Shown in pieces: positions 1-8,255 of a DNA stretch of 64,000 nucleotides. The position numbers and the translations under genes were made by a program. Below the pieces are notes generated by a model. The model saw nothing but the letters and a program-made list of their open reading frames with translations. It did no database searches and was not told the origin of the DNA. How positions within the stretch are numbered: position 1 is the first letter of the stretch; each line of letters starts with the position of its first letter. Source of the DNA: CAXXOK01 sp963675925. Lineage in GTDB: Bacteria; Bacillota; Clostridia; Christensenellales; Aristaeellaceae. Location: positions 434,001-498,000 of the forward strand of contig CAXXIB010000004.1 in NCBI GenBank assembly GCA_963675925.2, written 5' to 3'.

Positions 1-61
1 TAAAAAGCCAGTCCGCATAAAGCGCGGGGATATCCGTACGGCGGCTGCAGCTAATGATCAT
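1..61 (-). CDS. DUF1848 family protein, N-terminal end only
   Basis: The first 20 codons of a gene that runs off the left edge on the minus strand. It begins ATG at 61 behind a GGAGAGAG ribosome site (64-73 on the plus strand) and reads MIISCSRRTDIPALYADW. The SRRTDIPA start is the hallmark of the DUF1848 family, whose function is not established; members carry conserved cysteines further on, outside this window. The gene has a textbook promoter with a LexA-type box in its spacer, so SOS control is inferred. With only 20 residues, the family call rests on the start motif. Confidence 0.72.
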   Translation of the reverse strand, partial: MIISCSRRTDIPALYADWLF

Positions 62-82
62 AATGCTCTCTCCTTTGCTAAA

Positions 83-111
83 ACTATAACACGAACATAT
101 GTTCGTGTCAA
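83..111 (-). promoter_or_regulatory. Promoter of the DUF1848 gene with LexA (SOS) box
   Basis: On the minus strand, TTGACA (106-111) and TATAGT (83-88) are separated by exactly 17 bases. The spacer together with the 3 bases beyond it towards the -35 holds a perfect 20-base palindrome, acacgaacatatgttcgtgt (89-108). Its core CGAAC-ATAT-GTTCG (92-105) fits the Firmicutes LexA/DinR consensus CGAAC-N4-GTTCG. A repressor bound here would block RNA polymerase, so damage-inducible expression is the direct inference. Confidence 0.85.
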
Positions 112-172
112 CGGTTTTTGTAAAGAAAACCACTATTTCAGTACAAATCGTGTATTTTAAGTGCTGAACCGC

Positions 173-201
173 TTGACAATATTTTAACGATTCGATATAT
201 T
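173..201 (+). promoter_or_regulatory. rex-hydrogenase operon promoter
   Basis: TTGACA at 173-178 and TATATT at 196-201 with a 17-base spacer, 50 bases before the rex start codon. This is the only good promoter seen ahead of the seven-gene hydrogenase cluster; the genes that follow overlap or are tightly spaced. Confidence 0.7.
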
Positions 202-204
202 TAT

Positions 205-224
205 ATTGATAATAATTTATCAAT
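205..224 (+). promoter_or_regulatory. Rex operator (autoregulatory)
   Basis: A perfect inverted repeat, attgataa-taat-ttatcaat, lies just past the -10 box at the expected transcription start. Its core TTGATAA-N4-TTATCAA matches the Rex operator pattern TTGnnAA-N4-TTnnCAA. Since rex is the first gene, it likely represses itself and the hydrogenase genes when NADH is low. Confidence 0.75.
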
Positions 225-251
225 TACCCGACCGACCCGAAGGAGGCCAGC

Positions 252-929
252 ATGCCAGGCGAGAATAACCTGCTGCAGATACCGCTGCCCACCCTCAAAC
301 GCATGCCGGTCTACTACCAGTATCTCAGCCGCCAGGCCCGCAAAGGTGTGACCGACATCTCCTGTGCCAGCATCGCCAAAGCCATGGGGCTGGTCGCTGT
401 GCAGGTGCGTAAGGACTTGCAGTATACCGCTGCTGTCGGCCGCCCCAAAACCGGCTACAACCTGAAGGAACTGCTGTCAGCCCTGGAAGATACCCTGGGC
501 TACAACAACAAGACAGAGATGTTCCTGATAGGCGCTGGCAGCATTGGCACCGCCCTGCTGTTCCACAATCAGTTCGGGGATTACGGCATCGGCATCGCCG
601 CCGCCTTCGATATTAACCCCGCTGTGGTCGGCACCGAGATCAACAACAAGCCCGTGTTACCCCTTTCGAAGTTCTCCTCGTTATGCGGACGGATGCACGT
701 AAAGTTCGGCATCATCTGCGTACCGGCCGAAGAAGCCCAGGGCATTGCAGACCTCATGGTCGCCTCCGGCATTCTGGGCATATGGAACTTCGCCCCCATT
801 ACACTGGACGTTCCGGATACGGTACTCGTGCATAACGAAAACCTGACCGCGTCCATTTCGATATTGCTGAAGAAATTCAAGACCCGAAATTCAGGAAGCG
901 AGCGTGAATCAGCGTGCAGAACATCTTAG
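252..929 (+). CDS. rex: Redox-sensing transcriptional repressor Rex
   Basis: A 225-residue protein of normal Rex length. Residues 1-80 form a winged-helix DNA-binding domain and residue 88 onward a Rossmann fold with the dinucleotide loop GAGSIG at 94-99. Rex dimers bind DNA when NAD+ dominates and release it when NADH rises, so they couple fermentative and hydrogen-evolving genes to redox state. The ATG at 252 follows AGGAGG by a good spacing. The last 16 bases overlap the next gene, which starts at GTG 914, so rex is co-transcribed with the hydrogenase it probably controls. The C-terminal tail is Arg/Ser-rich and not part of the fold. Confidence 0.95.
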   Translation: MPGENNLLQIPLPTLKRMPVYYQYLSRQARKGVTDISCASIAKAMGLVAVQVRKDLQYTAAVGRPKTGYNLKELLSALEDTLGYNNKTEMFLIGAGSIGTALLFHNQFGDYGIGIAAAFDINPAVVGTEINNKPVLPLSKFSSLCGRMHVKFGIICVPAEEAQGIADLMVASGILGIWNFAPITLDVPDTVLVHNENLTASISILLKKFKTRNSGSERESACRTS

Positions 930-1405
930 CCTTTGAAAAGGCCGGACAGATCATCGAAAAGTACGGGTACAACCAGGCCAAACTCATCCCCATCCTGCAG
1001 GAGATCCAAAACGAGTACCGTTACCTGCCAGAGGAATTGATGGTGTATGTCGCCACAATGCTTGGCACCACCTCATCCCATGTATACGGGGTTGCGTCAT
1101 TCTATTCGCACTTTACCCTGAAACTCAAGGGCAAGTATGTGGTTAGAATTTGCGACGGCACCGCCTGCCACGTAAAGAAATCCATGCACCTGCTGGACGC
1201 TGTCCGCAAGCATTTGCAGCTTGCCGAAGGCGAGAACACCACGCCGGATATGCTGTTTACCGTAGAAACCGTCGCCTGCCTTGGCACCTGCGGCCGCGCT
1301 CCGGCCATGACCGTCAACGGCGAGGTTTTCGGGCTTTTAACTGATGATAAGGCTGTGGCCGTCATCCAGGATATTCAGAAAAAGGAGCAGTTAGGACATG
1401 AGTGA
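914..1405 (+). CDS. hydC: NADH-dependent [FeFe] hydrogenase subunit HydC (NuoE-like)
   Basis: A 163-residue thioredoxin-like [2Fe-2S] protein of the NuoE/24-kDa family. Cluster ligands are Cys80 and Cys85 (CDGTACH) and Cys122 and Cys126 (CLGTCG). In trimeric hydrogenases this subunit passes electrons between the flavin subunit and the catalytic subunit in the cytoplasm. The start is GTG at 914 inside the end of rex; it overlaps the start of the next gene by 8 bases. The order HydC-HydB-HydA is the classical arrangement of electron-bifurcating hydrogenases (Thermotoga, Acetobacterium type). Confidence 0.93.
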   Translation: MQNILAFEKAGQIIEKYGYNQAKLIPILQEIQNEYRYLPEELMVYVATMLGTTSSHVYGVASFYSHFTLKLKGKYVVRICDGTACHVKKSMHLLDAVRKHLQLAEGENTTPDMLFTVETVACLGTCGRAPAMTVNGEVFGLLTDDKAVAVIQDIQKKEQLGHE

Positions 1406-3281
1406 AGCTGTCAACCTGGTGAAACGGGCGCAAGACTACAAGGATAATACCAAAGATATTCAAAAGCGCATTGTTGTATGCGCAGGCACCGGCTGCATTG
1501 CAGGCGGCGCGTTGCAGGTGATTGACAAGTTTGAAGAACTGATCAAGGCCAAGGGTCTGCCTGTGGCACTGACCATTAACAAGCATGAAGACGGCTACCA
1601 GGTCACCGGCAGCGGCTGCCAGGGCTTTTGCCAAATGGGCCCGGTGGTCACCATCCTGCCCGAAAACATTATGTACTGCAAAGTTACGCCCGAGGACGTC
1701 GCAGAGATCATCGAAAAGACCGTTTTGGGCGATGCCCTGGTCGATCGCCTGGTGTACACGCACAAGCCTGACAAAACCGCGTATCCCAAAAAGAGCGAAA
1801 TGCCGTTCTACAAAGGCCAGCACCACGTCGTGCTGAAGAAAGTCGGCAATATCGACCCCACCGACATAAACGAATACATCGCCCGGGGCGGGTATGTGCA
1901 GGCCGAGCGCGTCACCAAGATGACTGCCGAAGAAATCTGCAGCATCATGATGGATTCCGGCCTCAAGGGCAGAGGCGGCGGGGGCTTCCCCACCGGCCGC
2001 AAATGGGATATGACCCGCCAGAGTGTAAGCGATAAGAAGTATGTCATCTGCAACGGCGACGAGGGCGACCCCGGCGCATTCATGGACAGCGCGGTCATGG
2101 AGGGTAACCCCCATTCCATCCTTGAAGGCATGATGATCGCCGCCATGGCCATCGGCGCGGATGAAGGCTATGTGTACGTGCGCACGGAATACCCGCTGGC
2201 CGTCAAGCGCATTCGTGTCGCCGTGGAAGCTGCACAGGATGCAGGCATCCTCGGCGATGATATGCTGGGCACCGGCCGTGCGTTCAACATCACCGTTATG
2301 GAAGGCGCAGGTGCGTTTGTCTGCGGCGAAGAAACAGCGCTGATGGCATCGGTCGAAGGCAAACGCGGCATGCCGACCCCCAAGCCCCCCTACCCCGCCC
2401 AGAAGGGCCTGTTTGGCAAGCCTACCGTCATCAACAACGTGGAAACGCTGTCCACCGTTCCCCTGGTGTTTGAAACCGGCGCGGACGAATATAAAAAGCT
2501 GGGTACGGCCTCGGCCGCCGGCACCAAGACCTTCGCGCTCACCGGCCACGTGCTCAACACCGGTTTGATCGAAGTCCCCCTTGGCTCTACGCTGCGCACG
2601 ATTGTACATGACATCGCAGGCGGTGTGACCGAAGAAAACGGCGACCTCTCCCCCGAAGGCTTCAAGGCCGTACAGATCGGCGGCCCCTCCGGCGGCTGCC
2701 TGACCCAGGAACACCTGGATATGCCGCTGGACTACCAGAACCTGAAAGCCATCGGCGCGATGGTCGGCTCCGGCGGGCTGGTTGTTATGAACCATAAAAC
2801 CTGTATGGTGGAAATCGCCCGCTACTTCATGGAGTTTACCCAGAACGAAAGCTGCGGCAAGTGCGTGGTCTGCCGCGAAGGCACCAAGCAAATGCTGGAT
2901 ATCCTCACCGATATCACCCAGGGGAAAGCCACCATGGAACAGCTGGCACTGCTGGAAGAGCTGGCCCGCGTGGTGCAGAAGGTATCGCTGTGCGGTCTGG
3001 GCAAATCCGCGCCCAACCCTGTGCTTTCCACGCTGAAATACTTCCGTGAAGAGTATGAAGAGCACATCATCAACAAGCACTGCCCCACCGGTCAGTGCAA
3101 AGCGCTTCAAAAGTACAGCATTGATGCCGACAAGTGCATCGGCTGCGGCGCGTGCCTGCGCAAGTGCCCCACCAATGCCATCACCGGTGAAAAGAAACAG
3201 CCGCACGTGATTGACGCTGCCAAGTGCATCAAATGCGGAGCCTGCATGGACGCCTGCAAATTCGGCGCCGTGCTCGCGTAG
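1398..3281 (+). CDS. hydB: NADH-dependent [FeFe] hydrogenase subunit HydB (NuoF-like, flavin subunit)
   Basis: A 627-residue NuoF-type protein with extra domains. The N-terminal 110 residues are a thioredoxin-like [2Fe-2S] domain (CAGTGCIAGG and CQGFCQMGP). The NADH/FMN core follows, with the glycine-rich loop GRGGGGFPTGRKW near residue 190 and NGDEGDPGAFMD. The [4Fe-4S] site SCGKCVVCREG is near residue 484. The C-terminus holds two ferredoxin clusters, CIGCGACLRKCP and CIKCGACMDACK. This is the layout of HydB of bifurcating hydrogenases, which oxidises or reduces NADH and ferredoxin at one FMN. It overlaps hydC by 8 bases and hydA starts 19 bases downstream. Confidence 0.95.
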   Translation: MSEAVNLVKRAQDYKDNTKDIQKRIVVCAGTGCIAGGALQVIDKFEELIKAKGLPVALTINKHEDGYQVTGSGCQGFCQMGPVVTILPENIMYCKVTPEDVAEIIEKTVLGDALVDRLVYTHKPDKTAYPKKSEMPFYKGQHHVVLKKVGNIDPTDINEYIARGGYVQAERVTKMTAEEICSIMMDSGLKGRGGGGFPTGRKWDMTRQSVSDKKYVICNGDEGDPGAFMDSAVMEGNPHSILEGMMIAAMAIGADEGYVYVRTEYPLAVKRIRVAVEAAQDAGILGDDMLGTGRAFNITVMEGAGAFVCGEETALMASVEGKRGMPTPKPPYPAQKGLFGKPTVINNVETLSTVPLVFETGADEYKKLGTASAAGTKTFALTGHVLNTGLIEVPLGSTLRTIVHDIAGGVTEENGDLSPEGFKAVQIGGPSGGCLTQEHLDMPLDYQNLKAIGAMVGSGGLVVMNHKTCMVEIARYFMEFTQNESCGKCVVCREGTKQMLDILTDITQGKATMEQLALLEELARVVQKVSLCGLGKSAPNPVLSTLKYFREEYEEHIINKHCPTGQCKALQKYSIDADKCIGCGACLRKCPTNAITGEKKQPHVIDAAKCIKCGACMDACKFGAVLA

Positions 3282-3299
3282 GAAAGGGCGGGAATAGCT

Positions 3300-5309
3300 A
3301 TGAAAACGAATCAAACCGTAACCGTTGACAATAAACAGGTCCCCATCGAGGGCGAACGTAACCTGCTGGAGCTCATCCGCAAGGCCGGTGTGGAAATCCC
3401 CACCTTTTGCTATCACTCCGAGATGAGCATTTACGGCGCATGCCGCCTGTGCATGGTGGATGTCGAGGGCATGGGCATGGTTGCCTCGTGCTCCACGATT
3501 CCCACCCCCGGCATGGTGGTGAAAACCTCCACCCCGGAAATCCGCGAAACACGCAAAATGATTCTGGAGCTGCTTTTGGCCAGCCACCAGGGCGACTGCC
3601 AAACCTGCCGCAAAGGCGACGACTGCAAACTGCTGGCGCTGGCCAACCGCCTGGGCGTGCGTGACGTACGCTTTAAGCGCAAGGGCCGTGATCTGCCGCT
3701 GGATCTGTCGTCCCCGTCCATCGCACGCGACCCCAACAAGTGCATACTCTGCGGCGACTGCGTGCGCATGTGCTCGGAAATCCAGGGCGTGGGCGCGATC
3801 GGCTTTGCCCACCGCGGTGCCGACAGCATTGTCACCCCCTGCTTTGAGCGCGATATCGCCACCGTGGAGTGCATCGACTGCGGCCAGTGCACCAAGGTGT
3901 GCCCCACCGGCGCACTGACCATCAAATCCGACACCACCGAGGTGTTCACCGCCATTCAGTCCAAGGATAAATACGTGGTCGCGGCCATTGCCCCAGCTGT
4001 GCGTGTTGCCATCGGCGAGGAATTCGGCCTGGAAACCGGCGCTAATGCCGTGGGTAAAATGGTCGCCACCCTGAAAATGATGGGCTTTGACGCTGTGTAT
4101 GATGTGTCCTACTCTGCCGACCTGACTATTTTTGAAGAAGGCACCGAGCTGCTTGGCCGCGTGACCGCAGGCGAAAACCTGCCGATGTTCACCTCCTGCT
4201 GCCCCGGCTGGGTGAAATTCATGGAGCAGTATTACTCCGATTTTGCCGGCAATCTGTCCACGTGCAAATCGCCCCAGCAAATGCTGGGCTCGCTGGTGAA
4301 GGAAACTTTGCCTGAGATGGTGAATAAAGAGCGCAAGGACATTGTGTTTGTTTCCATCATGCCCTGCACCGCCAAGAAGTTCGAAGCCAAGCGCGACGAG
4401 TTCTCCGTGGCCGACAGCCCGGACGTGGATTACGTCATCACCACCCACGAGCTGGCACTGCTAATCCGCGAACGCGGCATTATGTTCAACGAAATGGAAC
4501 CCGAAGCCTTTGATATGCCCTACGGCTTTAACACCGGCGGCGGCGTGATCTTCGGTAACTCCGGCGGCGTGAGTGAAGCGGCCATCCGTTTTGCAGGCGA
4601 GAAACTGACCGGCAAAAAGACCGACGATTACATCATCCGTGAGGTGCGCGGCGAAGACGGCATCCGCGAGGTGGAGTACGACTTCTCCGGCACGAAGCTG
4701 AAGATGGCGGTTGTATCGGGCCTGGGCAACGCCCGCAAAGTGATGGAAGACATCAAAGCCGGCAATGCCGAGTATGATTTTGTCGAAATCATGGCCTGCC
4801 CCTCCGGCTGCATCAACGGCGGCGGTCAGCCTGTCAACCACGATCGGCAGGCGCGCAAAAAGCGTACCGAAGCCCTGTACCGCACCGATAAAATGCTGCA
4901 GCTGCACAAGCCCCAGGATAATCCGTACATCAACGATCTGTACACCAACTTCCTGGGCAAGCCCGGCAGCCACAAGGCCCACGACCTGCTGCACACGCAC
5001 TACCACGCCCGTTCCCGCATCAAGTCCGACCGCACCGAAACGCCCGCCGCAGTCGATAAACTGCCCGTATCCATTTGCTTTGGTACCGGCTGCTTCATCC
5101 GCGGCTCGCAGAAACTGCTGTCCCAACTGACCAGCTTCATCTCGCAAAACGGGCTGGAAGACCAGGTAGAACTGGGCGCAACCTTCTGCTTTGAAAAGTG
5201 CGACCAAGGCCCCGTGGTGCGCATCGGCGACGAGACCCTGACCCACTGCACGCGGGTGAAGGCCATCGAGACCCTAACCGAGAAACTGAAGCTGCACGCA
5301 AACGCATAA
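3300..5309 (+). CDS. hydA: [FeFe] hydrogenase catalytic subunit HydA
   Basis: A 669-residue hydrogenase. Order of domains: N-terminal [2Fe-2S] ferredoxin (CYHSEMSIYGACRLC), His-Cys cluster (HQGDCQTCRKGDDC), two [4Fe-4S] clusters (CILCGDCVRMC and CIDCGQCTKVC), then the H-cluster domain with all three signatures: TSCCPGW (L1), MPCTAKKFE (L2) and ACPSGCINGGGQP (L3). L1 has Gly where Ala is usual. Beyond residue 580 there is an extra thioredoxin-like [2Fe-2S] domain (CFGTGCFIRG and CFEKCDQGP), so NuoE-like folds occur three times in this complex. It makes or uses H2 in the cytoplasm with HydB and HydC. Confidence 0.96.
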   Translation: MKTNQTVTVDNKQVPIEGERNLLELIRKAGVEIPTFCYHSEMSIYGACRLCMVDVEGMGMVASCSTIPTPGMVVKTSTPEIRETRKMILELLLASHQGDCQTCRKGDDCKLLALANRLGVRDVRFKRKGRDLPLDLSSPSIARDPNKCILCGDCVRMCSEIQGVGAIGFAHRGADSIVTPCFERDIATVECIDCGQCTKVCPTGALTIKSDTTEVFTAIQSKDKYVVAAIAPAVRVAIGEEFGLETGANAVGKMVATLKMMGFDAVYDVSYSADLTIFEEGTELLGRVTAGENLPMFTSCCPGWVKFMEQYYSDFAGNLSTCKSPQQMLGSLVKETLPEMVNKERKDIVFVSIMPCTAKKFEAKRDEFSVADSPDVDYVITTHELALLIRERGIMFNEMEPEAFDMPYGFNTGGGVIFGNSGGVSEAAIRFAGEKLTGKKTDDYIIREVRGEDGIREVEYDFSGTKLKMAVVSGLGNARKVMEDIKAGNAEYDFVEIMACPSGCINGGGQPVNHDRQARKKRTEALYRTDKMLQLHKPQDNPYINDLYTNFLGKPGSHKAHDLLHTHYHARSRIKSDRTETPAAVDKLPVSICFGTGCFIRGSQKLLSQLTSFISQNGLEDQVELGATFCFEKCDQGPVVRIGDETLTHCTRVKAIETLTEKLKLHANA

Positions 5310-5345
5310 AGCTCCGTTTCTCCTGTAGACCATAAGGAGACCCCT

Positions 5346-7027
5346 ATGAGCATCGTCAAAACACTGGAAGCCATGTGCCGGGACTGCTACCGCTGTGTCC
5401 GCGCATGCCCGGTCAAGGCGATCGGTATCAAATCCAACCAGGCATTTATTAACCAGGAACGCTGCATTAACTGCGGCACCTGTGTGAAAACCTGCCTGCA
5501 AAAGGCCAAAGTGGACGAAAGCCAGCTGGACGAGATCAAAAAAATCGTCAAGTCCAGCGATGTAGTCGCCTGCGTAGCGCCCTCGTTTGCAGCCGAGTAT
5601 CCCGGGTACCTCCGCCGCCGTTTGGCGGCGGGGCTCCGGGGGCTCGGCTTTAAGCGCGTAGAAGAAACCTCCATCGGCGCAGATGCTGTAGCCGACTACA
5701 CCAAAAAGCTGGTTGCCACAACAGGCCGGGGCGGCATCGCCACAGCCTGCCCGGCGGTGGTGGACTATGTGCAGACCTATATGCCAGAGCATATCGACCT
5801 GCTTTTACCCGTCGTCTCCCCCATGATTGCACACTGCAAGATTACCAAAGCACTGCATCCGGATATGCGCACCGTGTTCATTGGCCCCTGGCTGTGGCCA
5901 AAAAGGCCGAAGCCCAGCAGGAGAAATACAAAGGGATTGTAGACGGCGTGTTGACGTTTAAGGAACTCAACGCCTGGTTTGAAGAAGAAGGCATCGTGCT
6001 GGAAGAGATCTGTGATTCCGGCTTTGACCAGATCGGCCACCTGAACACCGCCAAGCTTTTCCCCCTGCCCGGCGGTATGATCAAAACGGCGGGGCTGGAC
6101 GACAGCATTGATTCCATCAACATCGTACACACCTCCGGCTATGAAAACACCATCACGCTATTGCACGCCGCCGTAGATTCCAAGGACCTTGAAATTATCG
6201 AACCGCTGTTTTGCAACGGCGGCTGCATCGGCGGTGCAGGCAACGAAAGCTGCAACAATATCTTTGAAAAGCGTAAAGACATCATCAACTACGCCCACGA
6301 AAAGGACGAGGCCGTCGGCGCGGAAGAAACCATGCCGCCGGTGGACCTGGCCACAAGCTTTACCAAAAAGCCGGTCAAGGGCGTGAAATATACCGAGCAG
6401 GATATTTTGGATGTGTATGAACACACCTTCAAATCCGCACCAGAAAACCGCCTGAACTGCGGGGCCTGCGGCTATGCCAACTGCGAGGAGAACGCCATCG
6501 CCATCCTAAACGGCATGGCAGAGTACTCCATGTGCATCCCCTATATGCGCCGCCGCGCCGAGAACCGCGCCGATACCATACTTCACAACGCACCTGAGGG
6601 CGTGGTCATTCTGGACGAAGGTATGACCATTCAGCTGGTCAACCCGGCGTTTGAAAAGTATTTTAACTGCACATCGGCCATTATCGGGCGAAAAATATCC
6701 TATTTACTAGATTCGAGCATCTACGAGCGGGTGTTCGCCCAGCCGGGCAAGCACCTGGAATCGATTTTTGAATACATGGGCAAGGAGTTTCACCAGGTGG
6801 TGTACTACCTGCCCGCCGAAAAACAGTATGTCGGCATCTACATGGACCTGTCCAACATCAAGCTTAACGAAGCCAAAATACAGTCCGCACGGGACAAGAC
6901 GATACAGCAAGTGGAAAAACTGATTGCCCAGAATTTGGAGATGGCACAGAAAATGGCCGATTACCTGGGCGAAAGCGCTGCGCGCTCCGAAACCCTGCTG
7001 GAAGAACTGATTCAGTCCGATGAGTGA
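5346..7027 (+). pseudogene. Sensory-type [FeFe] hydrogenase (HydS-like) with PAS domain, interrupted by an apparent frameshift
   Basis: Read as one gene it would be about 560 residues. The first frame (5346-5942) has two [4Fe-4S] motifs (CYRCVRACP, CINCGTCVKTC) and an altered H-cluster loop 1 (TACPAVV). At VFIGP the frame breaks: the family motif GPC-V-AKKAEA resumes in another frame from about 5891, with VAKKAEAQ starting at 5894. A two-base insertion (GC) or one-base deletion near 5886-5893 explains it. The second frame continues to 7027 with loop 3 (FCNGGCIGGAG), a CGACGYANC Fe-S motif, and a PAS domain (NAPEGVVILDEG). Members of this group sense H2 or redox state rather than turn over H2. 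Could be a sequencing error, a real pseudogene, or two polypeptides. An AAGGAG site precedes ATG 5346, and the stop overlaps the phosphatase gene. Confidence 0.8.
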
Positions 7028-8174
7028 GCCAAAACAACGCCTGTACACCGATTTATTGCTGAAGCAGGTGAACAAAAAGCATTACCGTGAGTGCGGCGAT
7101 CAGGCAGCGATCGTGCGCACGATGGAGCATACCGATTTTATCCTCGCCGACGGCGTGGGGTCCGGCAGTTATGCCAACATTGCCGCACGCATGTGCATCA
7201 GCCGTATGTTGCACCTGATGCGTTCAGGCATCCCCATTCATAAGGCCTGCGAAAAAACGCTGACACTCATGCACCGGGCACGATCTGAAAAGGTTCCGTT
7301 TGCCGCGTTTAACGTTGCGCGCATCATGAAAAACGGGCAACTGACCGCCCTTTCTTTTGAAGCCCCGCAGCCGCTTTTGATCCGCGACGGTATTGTGCAA
7401 AAACTGCGCACTACGCACTATACCCTGTCGGGTGAAGTGGTATCGGAAACCTCGGTGCTGCTCAAAGAGGGCGACTCCATGGTGTTTTTCACCGACGGTG
7501 TCACCCAGGCGGGTCTGGGCCGCGGGCAGGGCATGGGCTGGGGTACGGACGGGTTTATGGACCTGTACCAGAAGTGCATCACCAGCGGCATGAGCCAGGA
7601 TGATGCCCTTGACCTGATTTTAATGAAAACCAAAGCGCTTTCGGGCAATATACACGGCGACGATACCTCCATCGCCCTGCTCAGCCTGCGCAAAGCCAGC
7701 GTGACTAACATCCTCACGGGCCCGCCGGCCAATCGGATGGATGACGAAATCTTCGTCAAGCGCTTTCTATCCTGCGATGGCCTGAAGGTGGTCTGCGGCT
7801 CCACCACGGCGGACATGGTCGCCCGTGTGATGGGGCGGCGTGTGAGAATGCAAAAGATTTCCGATGCTTTCACCGCACCACCGGAATACTCCATTGATGG
7901 CATCGACCTGGTAATGGAGGGCGCGGTCACGCTCAACCAGGTATATAACATACTGGAAGAAGATATTCAAAACGACAGCGCCGGTGTGTGCAAACTATGC
8001 TTGTTCCTGCGCAATGCCGATATTGTCCGCCTGTTTGAAGGCCAGGCCGTAAACGCAGCCCACAACGACATTACCTTCAAGCAAATGGGCATCTTAAAGC
8101 GCGCCATCATCATGCAGCTTATCAATGAAAAGCTCATCAAAATGGGCAAGGTTACGAAAGTGGAGAAGATGTAA
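7020..8174 (+). CDS. SpoIIE/PP2C-family protein phosphatase linked to the sensory hydrogenase
   Basis: A 384-residue protein whose first 230 residues form a PP2C-type fold: metal-binding Asp in ILADGVGSG, VFFTDGVTQA and a late GDDTSIALL. It starts 8 bases inside the end of the sensory hydrogenase. Pairing of a PAS-containing sensory [FeFe] hydrogenase with a Ser/Thr phosphatase beside a catalytic hydrogenase is known in Clostridia such as Ruminococcus. The inferred job is to turn the H2/redox signal into dephosphorylation of a regulator. No partner kinase or anti-sigma factor is seen nearby. The C-terminal 150 residues are not recognised. Confidence 0.82.
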   Translation: MSEPKQRLYTDLLLKQVNKKHYRECGDQAAIVRTMEHTDFILADGVGSGSYANIAARMCISRMLHLMRSGIPIHKACEKTLTLMHRARSEKVPFAAFNVARIMKNGQLTALSFEAPQPLLIRDGIVQKLRTTHYTLSGEVVSETSVLLKEGDSMVFFTDGVTQAGLGRGQGMGWGTDGFMDLYQKCITSGMSQDDALDLILMKTKALSGNIHGDDTSIALLSLRKASVTNILTGPPANRMDDEIFVKRFLSCDGLKVVCGSTTADMVARVMGRRVRMQKISDAFTAPPEYSIDGIDLVMEGAVTLNQVYNILEEDIQNDSAGVCKLCLFLRNADIVRLFEGQAVNAAHNDITFKQMGILKRAIIMQLINEKLIKMGKVTKVEKM

Positions 8175-8195
8175 GAACTTCTTACGAAATCAGCA

Positions 8196-8227
8196 AAAAG
8201 ACCGCGTGATGCGCGGTCTTTTTTTAG
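8196..8227 (+). terminator. Terminator after the hydrogenase operon, likely bidirectional
   Basis: A stem aaaaagaccgcg / cgcggtcttttt around a five-base loop, followed by a T run. The reverse strand also ends in T residues, so it can also serve the L25 gene that converges from the right. Confidence 0.9.
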
Positions 8228-8255
8228 CTTTATGGCTACCCTTGCGGGCAGGCGA

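Noticed and set aside
1362..4448. A 1028-codon open frame on the minus strand across the hydrogenase genes
   Set aside because: It is antisense to HydB and HydA, which are certain from domain motifs. Its composition (His, Gly, Ala rich) is typical of the mirror frame of GC-rich genes.
4461..5246. A 261-codon antisense frame in hydA
   Set aside because: Same reason: mirror frame of a known gene, with no ribosome site.
5606..5634. Strong GC hairpin (CCGCCGCCG / GGCGGCGG) that could be a terminator
   Set aside because: It lies inside the sensory hydrogenase coding region, with no T run, and the family sequence continues on both sides.
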